This document shows, piece by piece, positions 44,901-52,841 of a DNA stretch of 64,000 nucleotides. A program made the translations under genes and the position numbers. Numbering within the stretch: position 1 is the first letter of the stretch; each line of letters begins with the position of its first letter. The DNA is from Candidatus Methylomicrobium oryzae (GTDB taxonomy: Bacteria; Pseudomonadota; Gammaproteobacteria; Methylococcales; Methylomonadaceae). The stretch spans positions 62,001 through 126,000 of the forward strand of contig NZ_JAERVK010000009.1 in the NCBI RefSeq assembly GCF_016745425.1, given 5' to 3'. Below the pieces are notes generated by a model. The model saw nothing but the letters and a program-made list of their open reading frames with translations. It searched no databases and had not been told where the DNA came from.

Positions 44901-45784
44901 ACAGGCCGGTAGCGATAGGCCGGCCGATTAGCAATGTCAGGATTTACGTGTTGGATGCTGCGTGGTCGCCGGTTCCGGTCGGCGTTGCCGGCGAACTTTA
45001 TATCGGCGGCTCGGGTATCGTCAGGGGATATTTGAACCGTCCCGGTTTGACGGCCGAAAAGTTCGTGCCCGACTCGTTCGCGAACGACGGCGGCCGTTTA
45101 TACCGGACCGGCGATTTGGCGCGTTACCGCGCCGACGGCAGCATCGAATTTCTGGGCCGATTGGATCATCAAGTCAAAATCAGGGGATTCAGGATCGAAT
45201 TGGGCGAAATCGAGGCGCGGCTTTTGCAATATCCCGGCGTACGGGAAGCTGTCGTACTGGCTCGCGAGGATAAGCCTGGCAACAAGCAATTGGTCGCTTA
45301 TATCGCCAGCATACCCGAGAGCCTGCCGGAAACCGGCGCGCTACGCGACTATCTGAAAACAACCTTGCCCGATTATATGGTGCCGAGCGCGTTTGTTCAG
45401 CTTGAGAAGATGCCGCTAAGCGGGAACGGCAAGCTGGAGCGTAAGACTTTGCCCGCGCCGGATTATTGCGAGCAACTGCAAAAACAATATGTCGAACCGC
45501 GTACTGAAACCGAGGCAGTTCTGGCCGGTATTTGGGCCGAAGTGCTGGATTTGGAACGAGTGGGCGTGAGAGATAATTTTTTCGACTTAGGCGGACACTC
45601 GTTACTGGCGACACAGTTGGTTTCCAGAGTGTGCCGGAAGTTTAATGTCGAACTACCTCTTAAGGCGCTGTTTGAAGCCGGCACCATTGAAAAAATAGCG
45701 GAGAAAGTCGATCTGGCTTTGTGGATTGGGAAGCATCCGGTTTTGCCGGAAGATCAAATCGAGTATGAGGACATCGAATTATAA
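35987..45784 (+). CDS. Trimodular NRPS: docking-C/E-A-PCP-C-A-PCP-C-A-PCP (Thr, Ser, X)
   Basis: 3265 residues. Residues 1-55 form a TubC-type docking domain. The first condensation domain carries HHLLEGEGD at 97, matching the dual condensation/epimerisation signature HH[I/L]xxxxGD. The first adenylation domain reads DFWNIGMVHK, the threonine code, and its carrier is GGDS type (Ser1082). The second condensation domain has HHAILDG at 1282. The second adenylation domain reads DVWHLSLIDK, serine (Asp235 position at residue 1798), with carrier Ser2147. The third condensation domain has HHIISDG at 2336. The third adenylation domain reads DSALIAEVWK, the X code again (residue 2858), with carrier Ser3205. 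A 450-bp stretch is duplicated between the Thr and Ser adenylation domains. The stop overlaps the next ATG (TAATG). Confidence 0.92.
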   Translation: MTTQELLAYLKQKNIAIASDNGELVIRAEQGVVDAETLALLKSHKQALLAAVGGSAPPLITLSQDEIGLIASRVPEGEANIQDIYPLAPMQEGILFHHLLEGEGDAYLLRSMLAFDGRERLDAFLDALQTVIDRHDVLRSSVHWEGLAQPAQVVHRTAKLPVEAIGPVPGSDALQQLYAKTDPRFMRLDLQRAPLFKACIAADPQSGQWFLALLNHHVVCDHVTLALALAEIRMLLQGQGDRLPPPVPYRHFIAQALSVSPDEHEAYFRCRLGAVDEATAPFGIVDIQGNGGQITEATLLLDDELARRIRNSARQQGVTAAVLFHVAWAQVLARCTDRRDVVFGTVLLGRLHGSAGADQALGMFINTLPIRVDLAGADARQAVSDTYRNLTELLEREQAPLALAQRCSEVPAGTPLFTTLLNYRHGDAVFDWEGMRVVSSEERTNYPVTLSVNDLGLGFSLTAQCAAGIDPGRIAAYLETAIAGLTDALAMQPAQPIETLNILPANELRQLLVEFNAEGSDRVPETGSITDGLIHRLFERQADRTPDAIAVVYEGRSLTYAELNRSANRIAHQLLALGVRPDDRVAICVERSLNMVAGLLGILKAGGAYVPLDPHYPHDRLLHMLSDSAPVALLVQAALQDKLPHQDLPVVLLDADMAGHDGGNPDPALLGLTAQNLAYVIYTSGSTGLPKGVMVEHGNVTRLFTATDRWFRFCSGDVWTLFHSFAFDFSVWELWGALLYGGRLVVVPYGVSRSPDAFYRLLCRERVTVLNQTPSAFRQLIAAHNGSDQRHSLRAVIFGGEALEFHTLLPWLERNSLEQTQLINMYGITEITVHATYFPLTDTDIRAAAGSVIGKPLPDLRFYILDAGLRPAPIGVAGEIYIGGAGVARGYLNRPELTAERFVRDPFSSDAAARLYKTGDLGRWLPDGSIEYLGRNDFQVKIRGFRIELGEIEARLVQCPGVREAVVIAREDSPGDKRLVAYLVADAGMEPVAAELRERLAASLPDYMLPSAFVMLTGLPLTVNGKLDRQALPLPESSAYAAQEYQAPGNETEAVLAKIWADVLQLDKVGVNDNFFGIGGDSIRCISVVAKAKSAGFALAVIDIFKHQTIADLAKAIALDGVPAHTNPEPDTTRLDAVQLPAGIEDVYPVTQLQMGMVYHNQLSGQQGLYHDVFSTLLTVPVWDEDTLRVVLDALSRKHPALRTGFDLHRYGEPMQLVHATAPIPLIVADLKDADAQAQNRIVDEFIERERKTVFALDEPPLLRVFIHLRAEKTVLFSLSFHHAILDGWSVASLQTEVFKAYAELVRTGRKTLELAPLSLTPKTTVTLERRALQCRAHQAFWREYLDEYVFCALPCANNGSKPDAGPSRQIARIDDEVCAGLQRLAADLQVPMRTLLLAAHVRVLGMVSGKTDVTTGLVCNVRPEQADGEKVLGLFLNTLPFRQKLRHTSWSELIRETFAAELSVMEHRQYPYFQLYLDHGRVPFYEVIFNYINFHVYEQLKDVESIGAIDAGGFEDTGFALAVNCSYTAGRGIELALASSRVPSEHIGRMLGYYVTALTSMAEEPDAYHDQCNLLSEPERRQLLFDFNGASAAYPRDCLIHQLFERQVEQTPDAIAVQFEDRALSYRELNVRANRLAHYLSGLGIRPDDRVAICAERSLDMVVGLFAILKAGAAYVSLDPDYPAERLAYMLDNCAPAALLSQRRLLSSLSEASVPLVVLDDAAGPWQQQPEHNPDPVKLGLTARNLAYVIYTSGSTGLPKGVMNQHDGVVNRLLWAQDEYRLAADDRVLQKTPFSFDVSVWEFFLPLLAGARLVMARPKGHQDPQYLADCIEIAGITTVHFVPSMLQVFLDRIGKQRCRGLRRVLCSGEALPYALQQKFIEQWPDIELHNLYGPTEAAIDVTAWRCDPGLHDGIVPIGRPIANIQIYILDAGLRPAPIGVAGEIYIGGAGVARGYLNRPELTAERFVRDPFSSDAAARLYKTGDLGRWLPDGSIEYLGRNDFQVKIRGFRIELGEIEARLVQCPGVREAVVIAREDSPGDKRLVAYLVADAGMEPVAAELRERLAASLPDYMLPSAFVTLAGLPLTVNGKLDRQALPAPDANALISRPYEAPQGPVEEAIAGIWQTLLGMDMVGRHDDFFALGGHSLLAVRLIARLRQMLEVDVALGDFFAQPTPAGLACLASRAGHALPPIEAADRSRPLPLSWSQQRLWFLDQLEPAAGKAYHIPIGVRLQGRLDREALRKSLDRIVVRHENLRTCFVGIDGQPMQVIAPQDLGFALLEHDLRALSADSQTTAAERIGAEEASQPFDLSAGPLIRGRLLQLSGDEHLLLITQHHIISDGWSVGLFVQELCSLYAAFSQRLPDPLPQLPVQYADYAVWQRQWLQGEILDLQADFWRRYLAGAPALSELPADRPRLPVQSYAGGSVELELPADLSAGLRQLSRRHGCTLFMTLLCGWSVLIARLSGQNDLAIGTPVANRQHAEVEALIGFFVNTLALRVTLDGDPSVAQLLEHVKAATLSAYAHQDLPLEQVVEAVKPARSMSHSPVFQVMLALNNTPKADVVTLPGLSLSPVIRPAETTQFDLTLSLTETGDTITGHLEYASDLFDAATIQRWAGHLQTLLAAMIADDRQRISRLPMLTPAEIQRIVADWNRTGANFPQHDGLHRLFEQQAAQTPEAAAVACAGRTLSYVELNAQANRLAHYLRQRGAGPEVLIGLCIDRSPEMLVGLLGILKAGSAYVPLDPDYPEERIAYMIEDAGMPLVLTRQRLLDKLPDCSADTVCLDRDWSAIERFGDANPDGRHDPLNTAYIIYTSGSTGKPKAVAVTHRNALHSTTARFESYRDPVRAFLLLSSFAFDSSVAGIFWTLGQGGCLCLPERDETKDPAALAGLIERYRISHVLALPSLYSALLTQAPARLQALDSVIVAGEACSNEVVKQHFAVLPKARLYNEYGPTEGTVWCSVYPVGMEDTDRPVAIGRPISNVRIYVLDAAWSPVPVGVAGELYIGGSGIVRGYLNRPGLTAEKFVPDSFANDGGRLYRTGDLARYRADGSIEFLGRLDHQVKIRGFRIELGEIEARLLQYPGVREAVVLAREDKPGNKQLVAYIASIPESLPETGALRDYLKTTLPDYMVPSAFVQLEKMPLSGNGKLERKTLPAPDYCEQLQKQYVEPRTETEAVLAGIWAEVLDLERVGVRDNFFDLGGHSLLATQLVSRVCRKFNVELPLKALFEAGTIEKIAEKVDLALWIGKHPVLPEDQIEYEDIEL

Positions 45785-48700
45785 TGTTGACGGAATTACT
45801 CGCTGATTTGCGCGCTTTGAATGTTCATCTTTATGTTGAGGATGGCGCGTTAAAATGTAAGGCGCCCCGGAATGTGCTGACCGATCAAATTAAAAACCAT
45901 CTTAGGGTCAGAAAAAATGAATTAATTGAAGTCCTCTCGCAAGCCGGAAAATATAACGAAATATCGATAAAACCGGCTCCCGGAACGGATTCAATTGCTC
46001 TATCCTATGCTCAGCAACGCCTATGGTTTCTTGATCAATTAGCGCCAAACAATGCTTTTTACAATGTGCCGCTTGCTCTGCGGCTAAACGGCAAGTTGAA
46101 TACCGCTGCGTTGGAGCAAAGCCTGAATGAAATTATCCGGCGGCATCAAAGTTTGCGCACCATTTTCATTGGCGTAAACGGACAAGCCGAGCAGGTGATT
46201 ACGGAACAGTTTAAGCTTCCGCTTGCCTGTGTGGATTTAACCGGTTTACCTGATCAGGCACGCCCGTTGGCTTTGCTGAATTTGAGCCGTCTGGAGGCTG
46301 AAAAACCGTTTGTTCTATCAACCGGGCCTTTGTTGCGTGCGCTGTTAATCGAGTTGTTTAATGATTCGAACAAGCAGGAACATATCCTGTTAATAACACT
46401 GCACCATATCGTCTCAGACGGCTGGTCGTCAGAGATATTGATGCGCGAATTAGTCGCGCTTTATCAGGTATTCAGCGAGGGCAAGGTGTCTCCGCTAGCC
46501 GAGTTAGCTATCCAATATGCCGATTTTGCTTACTGGCAGCGGCAGTGGTTGGTCGGCGACGTATTGCAACGGCAAATAGACTATTGGCGAAAACAATTGC
46601 ATGCCGCTCCAACTGCTATCGAATTGCCTACCGACCGTCCCAGGCCTCCGGTCATGAGCTATCGGGGTGCAAATTACAGCTTTAGCATACCGTTTGAGCT
46701 GGCTAAACAGATTTATGCTTTAAATCGCAGCCACGATGCGACGCTATTCATGACCTTGTTGGCGGCGTTTAATGTCTTGTTATTCCGTTATAGCCATCAA
46801 CAGGATTTATGTATCGGCACACCCGTAGCGAATCGCAATCGTCTGGAACTCGAAGGTTTGATCGGTTTTTTTGTTAACACACTCGTGCTGCGTACCGATT
46901 TGTCTGGCGGTCCGTCGTTTATAGATTTGTTAAGCCGAGTTCGACGTACTGTTCTGGAGGCCCAGAATCATCAGGATTTACCCTTTGAACAATTGGTCGA
47001 GGTTTTACAGCCGGAACGCAATATGAGTCATAGCCCGTTATTTCAGGTGATGTTCACATTGCAAAACGCGGTTCGGCATTCGCTGAAATTGTCAGGCCTG
47101 GGCATTAGCGCGGTAGAGAAAGAAAGCTGCATTGCCAAGTTTGACCTGACCTTACACATTCATGAACAAAAGTCCGGGTTATTAAACGGCATAATCGAAT
47201 ATAACACCGACTTGTTTGACTATGACACGATTGCCCGGCTGGCGGAACACTATCTGATATTGTTACAAGGTATCGTCGATAACCCTGATGGGCGTTTGTC
47301 TGAATTGCCGTTGCTGACTAAGGCGGAACGGCAACAAATCCTGATAGAGTTCAATGCTACGGCAATGGATTACTCCGATGACTGCCTGATTCAGCAATTA
47401 TTTGAACGGCAAGTTGAAAAAACACCCGATGCCACCGCTGTGGTTTTTGAAGATGAAAGCTTAACTTACAAGGATCTCAACCGGAGGGCTAATCAGGTTG
47501 CTCACCATTTGCTGGCATTGGGCATACGCCCTGATGATCGGGTAGCGATTTGTGCGGAACGCGGTTTGGATATGGTGATAGGTTTATTGGGTATTCTTAA
47601 ATCGGGTGCGGCTTATATTCCGCTGGACCCCAGCTATCCCTGTGAACGTTTAGCTTACATGCTCGGCGACAGTAAGCCCGTAGCCATATTGTCGCAAAGC
47701 GGCGTACAAAAAAGCCTAATGAATTTAGCGGTTCCCGTCGTGCTATTGGATGCTTTGGCACTGTTCGCCGAACAACCGGCTGGCAATCCTGATCCGCAAA
47801 TGCTCGGATTAATGTCCAGCCATCTGGCCTATATCATCTATACCTCCGGTTCAACAGGCCAACCCAAAGGGGTCATGGTTGAACATGGGAATATGGTGAA
47901 TTTTTTATGCGCGATGTCCAAAGTTCCTGGAATGACTTGCTCTGACTCGTTATTGGCGGTCACCACGTTATCGTTTGATATTGCAGGTTTGGAACTGTTT
48001 TTTCCGCTGATTAACGGCGCAAAAGTAGTTCTTGTCAGCCGCGCTAATGCGGCTGATCCGGTATTTTTACAACAAACAATAGCTCAGGCCGGAATTACTG
48101 TCATGCAAGCCACTCCGGCGACATGGAGGTTATTGTTAAGCGGCGGCTGGCAAGGCGCAAGCGGGCTTAAAGCGCTTTGCGGAGGCGAAGCATTGACTCT
48201 TGATCTGTCAACACAGTTAAAGGCGCGTGTCGGCGAGCTGTGGAATATGTATGGACCAACGGAAACGACCGTTTGGTCCACTTGCCGATTAATAGACGCC
48301 GAACGAACTGAATCATATCCATGCGAGTCCGTTGGCCGGCCTATCGGCAACACGCAGATTTATATTCTCGATGCCCAACTGCAACCCGTGCCGTTGCGTG
48401 TATCCGGTGAAATTTATATCGGTGGTGCGGGCGTTGCCAGGGGCTATTTGAATCAACCCGGATTAACCGCGGAACGCTTTATCCGGGATAGTTTCGGTAC
48501 GAATGCCGAGAGTAATGCCCGTCTTTATAAAACCGGCGATTTAGGTCGCTGGCTACCCGACGGTAATATCGAATACATCGGCCGAAACGATTTTCAGGTC
48601 AAGATCCGCGGTTTCCGTATTGAGTTGGGTGAGATTGAAGCGCATCTTACGGCTTGTAGCGGGGTGCGCGAAGCGATCGTTATTGTCCGTGAAGATAATC

Positions 48701-49980
48701 CTGAGGATAAACGGCTGGTTGCGTACTTGATTGCACACGAAGGCATTGAATTGGCCGTTGCGGATTTACGCGCCCAGCTCGCTACAGGCTTGGCGGATTA
48801 TATGATACCCAGTGCTTTTGTCAGTTTGTCCGCTTTCCCGCTCACTCCCAACGGCAAGCTCGATCGTAAAGCGCTGCCAGCGCCAAATTTTTGCGAACAA
48901 AAGCACTATGTCGCGCCGCGCACCGCCATTGAGGAAATTTTGACGAGCATTTGGGCTGAGCTGTTAAATATTGAAAAGATTGGGGTGGAAGATAATTTTT
49001 TTGAATTAGGCGGGAACTCTTTACTGGCTGTGAAGCTGGCTCACACCATTCAGTCGGTACTGGGAGGTAATTTGGATTTGGTTGCTTTGTTCCAGGCGCC
49101 GACCATTGAAGAATTCGCTAAACGATTGGCCGATGAAGCTACTACCGTATTATCGCCTTTGGTGGCATTGAAAAGTTCCGGAACGCGCCCACCGCTTTAC
49201 TGCATCGATCCGGGGGGTTATATTTTTGAATATAAGACCTTGGCTCAAGCAATGAATCATCAACAACCGGTTTACGGCATCGATTCGCGCAGTTTATTGC
49301 TTAATCCTACAAGACAGTACGAGTCGTTTGTTGATGCCGCCGAGTATTATGTTCAGGCCATCCTACGACATCAATCCGAAGGTCCGTATTATCTGCTGGG
49401 CTGGTCGATGGGTGGCGCTATCGCCCTGATTATTGCTCAAATATTAGAATGTCGGGGCCATAATGTGGCGTTTGTCGGGCTCTTGGATACCCAAATCAAG
49501 TCATTTGTCCAAGCAGACGAAAATGCAGGCTTGCTGATGCGTTACGCGCGTTATCTGAATCCTGATGAGCTTAAGGCATTTGAGCAAATAGATGACGATG
49601 CGCGGGAAGAATTTCAAGTTTTTCTTTCAACTCTGCCCCTCGACGAGCAGTTGGAGCAGGTCATCTTATGGGCTTCCAAGCAGGGTTGCCTGCATCGCAA
49701 TTTGCCTGTCTCTTTGATGAAACTGCAATTTATCGTTGCGGAAAACTCGCTCAGATTGATCAACGCGCATCAATGGGGTTTTATAAAAGCGCCAATTTAC
49801 GCATGGTGGGCAAGCGATACTTTAAAAAGATATGGCCGGATACCTGAGGATTGGCGCTTATATTCTACCGGCATCGTCATTAATGAAGAAATTGAATCTA
49901 ACCATATGGATATTATCAAGAATCAGCAACTGCATAACAATCTTGCCGAAATATTGAAAAATAGTCAGACGCCATTATGA
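45784..49980 (+). CDS. Terminal NRPS module: docking-C-A-PCP-TE (glycine)
   Basis: 1398 residues. It starts with a TubC-type docking domain (1-52), then a condensation domain with HHIVSDG at 207. The adenylation domain has SFDIAGLELF near 732, MQATPAT, LCGGEA and NMYGPTETTVWS, read as DILQLGMVWK, the glycine code. The carrier is GGNS type (Ser1079). The C-terminal thioesterase has the nucleophile in GWSMGG (Ser1208), a likely acid in GLLDTQ, and a His near the end (NHMDII). It releases or cyclises the peptide. The gene is visibly more AT-rich than the upstream NRPS genes, hinting at a different origin. Confidence 0.92.
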   Translation: MLTELLADLRALNVHLYVEDGALKCKAPRNVLTDQIKNHLRVRKNELIEVLSQAGKYNEISIKPAPGTDSIALSYAQQRLWFLDQLAPNNAFYNVPLALRLNGKLNTAALEQSLNEIIRRHQSLRTIFIGVNGQAEQVITEQFKLPLACVDLTGLPDQARPLALLNLSRLEAEKPFVLSTGPLLRALLIELFNDSNKQEHILLITLHHIVSDGWSSEILMRELVALYQVFSEGKVSPLAELAIQYADFAYWQRQWLVGDVLQRQIDYWRKQLHAAPTAIELPTDRPRPPVMSYRGANYSFSIPFELAKQIYALNRSHDATLFMTLLAAFNVLLFRYSHQQDLCIGTPVANRNRLELEGLIGFFVNTLVLRTDLSGGPSFIDLLSRVRRTVLEAQNHQDLPFEQLVEVLQPERNMSHSPLFQVMFTLQNAVRHSLKLSGLGISAVEKESCIAKFDLTLHIHEQKSGLLNGIIEYNTDLFDYDTIARLAEHYLILLQGIVDNPDGRLSELPLLTKAERQQILIEFNATAMDYSDDCLIQQLFERQVEKTPDATAVVFEDESLTYKDLNRRANQVAHHLLALGIRPDDRVAICAERGLDMVIGLLGILKSGAAYIPLDPSYPCERLAYMLGDSKPVAILSQSGVQKSLMNLAVPVVLLDALALFAEQPAGNPDPQMLGLMSSHLAYIIYTSGSTGQPKGVMVEHGNMVNFLCAMSKVPGMTCSDSLLAVTTLSFDIAGLELFFPLINGAKVVLVSRANAADPVFLQQTIAQAGITVMQATPATWRLLLSGGWQGASGLKALCGGEALTLDLSTQLKARVGELWNMYGPTETTVWSTCRLIDAERTESYPCESVGRPIGNTQIYILDAQLQPVPLRVSGEIYIGGAGVARGYLNQPGLTAERFIRDSFGTNAESNARLYKTGDLGRWLPDGNIEYIGRNDFQVKIRGFRIELGEIEAHLTACSGVREAIVIVREDNPEDKRLVAYLIAHEGIELAVADLRAQLATGLADYMIPSAFVSLSAFPLTPNGKLDRKALPAPNFCEQKHYVAPRTAIEEILTSIWAELLNIEKIGVEDNFFELGGNSLLAVKLAHTIQSVLGGNLDLVALFQAPTIEEFAKRLADEATTVLSPLVALKSSGTRPPLYCIDPGGYIFEYKTLAQAMNHQQPVYGIDSRSLLLNPTRQYESFVDAAEYYVQAILRHQSEGPYYLLGWSMGGAIALIIAQILECRGHNVAFVGLLDTQIKSFVQADENAGLLMRYARYLNPDELKAFEQIDDDAREEFQVFLSTLPLDEQLEQVILWASKQGCLHRNLPVSLMKLQFIVAENSLRLINAHQWGFIKAPIYAWWASDTLKRYGRIPEDWRLYSTGIVINEEIESNHMDIIKNQQLHNNLAEILKNSQTPL

Positions 49981-50181
49981 ATTACCGGAACCGGGCAGGG
50001 AGCACAAACGGTACACAATGTCGTCGATTGACGAGGTTAACCATGCAACATAGTTGTCTCCACTTAGGCGAGATATTTATGGCAGAATGCAGAATAATGT
50101 GAGGTAATACTTACGTTTGCTCGTCTCCGTCCTGAACATAAAAATAAATCGTTCTTACATAATATTCATGACGAGAGAAAT

Positions 50182-52758
50182 ATGATGCACACTATTGCTC
50201 CTAGCTGTAAATCGCTGGTTATGCGGAGACGAGAGCCGCTTTCTGATGATGGGGCTGCAATTCGGTTATCTCAAAAAATCAAGGTCTGTTCTTTTAGCGT
50301 TTTTTTTATCTTAACGATATTACATTCGATTCCCGGATACACAGAAACCGGTGGAAATTCAAAAGTCTTTAAATTTAATATTCCAGGCCAGAATATGGCT
50401 GCTTCATTGGTTGCCTTTTCGGAAATAACCGGTAACCAATTGAGCTATCCGGCGGCTTTAGTTAAAGATATTAAGTCCGAGCAGCTATCCGGCAGTTACA
50501 CAGCCGATCAAGCCCTACAAAAACTTTTAGCCGGTTCCGGCATTTCTTATCGTCATACAGGTAACGATGCGATTGCGTTGGCGGCGAAAGAAAGTGATTC
50601 AGCGCCGCAAACAGGTATGACTACGTTAAAAACGATGACCGTGGTAGGCGAGTCGGTTCTGGATGTGAATGATCCTGATAACCAGGACTATAAAATCACC
50701 AATGCCGTTACTGCGACCAAAACCGATACGCCGATTATGGAAACACCTTTTTCAGTGAAGGTAATATCCAAGCAAGTGATGCAGGATCAGCAGTCGGTAC
50801 GTTTGGATCAGGCTTTGGAAAACGTCAGTGGCGTTCAGCCGAGCCGTAGCGCGGGCGGCATCGGCGGCGGGCAGAGTTTCACCACCATTCGTGGGTTCCA
50901 GACCACCGATTTTTACCGGGATGGCGGACGATTTAACGGGAGCTTTGTGGTGAATGGACCTCGAGAGATGGCCAACGTTGAACGGATAGAAGTGCTCAAA
51001 GGGCCTGCCTCCATCCTCTATGGACGAATGGAGCCCGGCGGAATGGTTAATATTGTCACCAAGAAGCCTCTGGCGACGCCTTATTATTCGTTGCAGCAGC
51101 AGTTCGGTTCTTTCGACTTCTATCGCACTACGGCAGATGCTGCAGGCCCGGTCACTGAAGATGGATCCTTGCTCTATCGCGTCAACCTCGCTTATGAAAA
51201 CGGCGGTTCTTTTCGAGAATTCATCGACAATGACCGGGTGTTTTTTGCGCCAACCGTTCAATGGAATATCAGCGATAAAACCAAGGCGAATTTCCATATG
51301 GAATACCAGCACAGTAAAGACCCTTTCGATACCGGGCTCTTTGCCGTGGGCACTCGTCCTGTAGACGTGCCGCGTGAGCGTAACTTGGGCGAGGCGGGCA
51401 CACAGTCCGAGAGTGAAACTTTTATTGTCGGCTTCGACTGGTCGCACGCTTTCAATGACAATTGGACTCTGAGCCATCGCTTCGATGCCATCTTCCTGCC
51501 CAAAGCCGACGGCGGTCCTTCTGTATACGGCCAAGGCCCGGACCCGCAAAATTGTACGGTCGCCTCCTGCTCTGTGAATCGCATAACATTTGCCGATCAA
51601 CGGGATGATCAGAATTATTACACCACGCTGGACCTCAACGGGAAGTTCAGTACTTGGGGGCTGAATCATTCCGTTCTGATCGGCGGCGACTATCAGCGCT
51701 TGCAACACCATTCCGACTTTGCATGGGCATTCAGTCAGCCTATTGACGCCTACAACCCGGTTCATACCGGTGTAAATGCCGATCTGCTGAGCAACCCTAA
51801 TCTTTCCGGTTCCTCAAATTTCATAGAAGAATGGGGCGGTTTCTATGCCCAGGATTCGATCGAGCTGCCCTATCATGTCCATCTGCTCGCAGGATTTAGA
51901 TATGACACGGTTAGAAAATCCAATTGGAGTGACTTGAATTTTAATTTTGGAAACCCCTTTGTTCAATCTACGAATACGCTTCTTCAGCAGGAAGCCGTGA
52001 ATCCGCGTTTTGGTATCTTGTACCAGCCCATTCCAGAGCTAAGCCTCTATGGTAATTATGTGGAAAACTTTGGGATTGCCAATGGCCAAAATGCTGATGG
52101 AAGTTCCTTGCCACCGACTACCGCCCAGCAATGGGAAGCGGGAATCAAGACCGAGCTGTTCGACAAACGCTTCACCGGTACGCTCGCCTGGTATGACATC
52201 ACCAAGCAGAACATTGCCGTCACCGATCCTAACCCGGCTAGAGCGGCTCTGGGTTTTTCACAGTCTGTCGGCGAAGTTCGTAATCAAGGGATCGAATTGG
52301 ATCTTGCCGGAGAGCTGCTGCCTGGCTGGAAGCTTATCGGAAGTTACTCCTATATAGACTCAGAGATTACCAAGGACATAGCACTCGTTAACGGCGCCGT
52401 AACTCAAGGCAATCAGGGCAAAAGCTTGTGGAATGTACCCAGAAACAGCGCCAGTTTATGGAATACCTATGAGTTTCAAGCGGGCGATTTGCGCGGACTC
52501 ATATTCGGCGCAGGATTGATCGTGCGCGACCAGCGGCAAGGCGACAATGCCAACAGCTTCCAACTGCCGGGCTATGCTACAGCCAACTTGATGGCCGGTT
52601 ACAGCTGGAAAGTGGGGCGCACAAAACTTTCGACACAGCTTAACGTGAACAATTTGTTGGATAAATCGTATTACGACAGTGCCGCAAACAGCAGAACTCA
52701 AGGCATTATGCCCGGTACTCCGCGTAGCTTCATGGGTTCGATTCGGGTCGAGTTTTGA
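50182..52758 (+). CDS. TonB-dependent siderophore receptor with signalling domain
   Basis: 858 residues. A signal region ends near residue 55. An STN (secretin/TonB short N-terminal) domain follows (KFNIPGQNMAASLVAFSEIT ... LLAGSGISYRHTG), as in FecA and FpvA. The plug domain includes IRGFQTTDFYRDGG and VERIEVLKGPASILYGRMEP, and a 22-strand barrel ends in the typical terminal Phe (SIRVEF). STN domains signal ligand binding to an anti-sigma factor, which fits the FecI-like sigma gene at 59756. No anti-sigma (FecR) gene is seen here. It lies 200 bp after the last NRPS gene, so it may take up the cluster product. Confidence 0.9.
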   Translation: MMHTIAPSCKSLVMRRREPLSDDGAAIRLSQKIKVCSFSVFFILTILHSIPGYTETGGNSKVFKFNIPGQNMAASLVAFSEITGNQLSYPAALVKDIKSEQLSGSYTADQALQKLLAGSGISYRHTGNDAIALAAKESDSAPQTGMTTLKTMTVVGESVLDVNDPDNQDYKITNAVTATKTDTPIMETPFSVKVISKQVMQDQQSVRLDQALENVSGVQPSRSAGGIGGGQSFTTIRGFQTTDFYRDGGRFNGSFVVNGPREMANVERIEVLKGPASILYGRMEPGGMVNIVTKKPLATPYYSLQQQFGSFDFYRTTADAAGPVTEDGSLLYRVNLAYENGGSFREFIDNDRVFFAPTVQWNISDKTKANFHMEYQHSKDPFDTGLFAVGTRPVDVPRERNLGEAGTQSESETFIVGFDWSHAFNDNWTLSHRFDAIFLPKADGGPSVYGQGPDPQNCTVASCSVNRITFADQRDDQNYYTTLDLNGKFSTWGLNHSVLIGGDYQRLQHHSDFAWAFSQPIDAYNPVHTGVNADLLSNPNLSGSSNFIEEWGGFYAQDSIELPYHVHLLAGFRYDTVRKSNWSDLNFNFGNPFVQSTNTLLQQEAVNPRFGILYQPIPELSLYGNYVENFGIANGQNADGSSLPPTTAQQWEAGIKTELFDKRFTGTLAWYDITKQNIAVTDPNPARAALGFSQSVGEVRNQGIELDLAGELLPGWKLIGSYSYIDSEITKDIALVNGAVTQGNQGKSLWNVPRNSASLWNTYEFQAGDLRGLIFGAGLIVRDQRQGDNANSFQLPGYATANLMAGYSWKVGRTKLSTQLNVNNLLDKSYYDSAANSRTQGIMPGTPRSFMGSIRVEF

Positions 52759-52786
52759 GTTTGTAGCTGCGTAGTAGCGAAGGTTG

Positions 52787-52818
52787 TTGGGTTGCCGTCT
52801 TTTGGCAGCCCAATATTT
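52787..52818 (+). terminator. Probable terminator after the TonB receptor gene
   Basis: TTGGGTTGCC (52787-52796) pairs with GGCAGCCCAA (52804-52813), except at one T-G position, and is followed by tattt. It lies 29 bases past the stop. Confidence 0.55.
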
Positions 52819-52841
52819 ATGCCTCTTGGTTAAATGATTGT

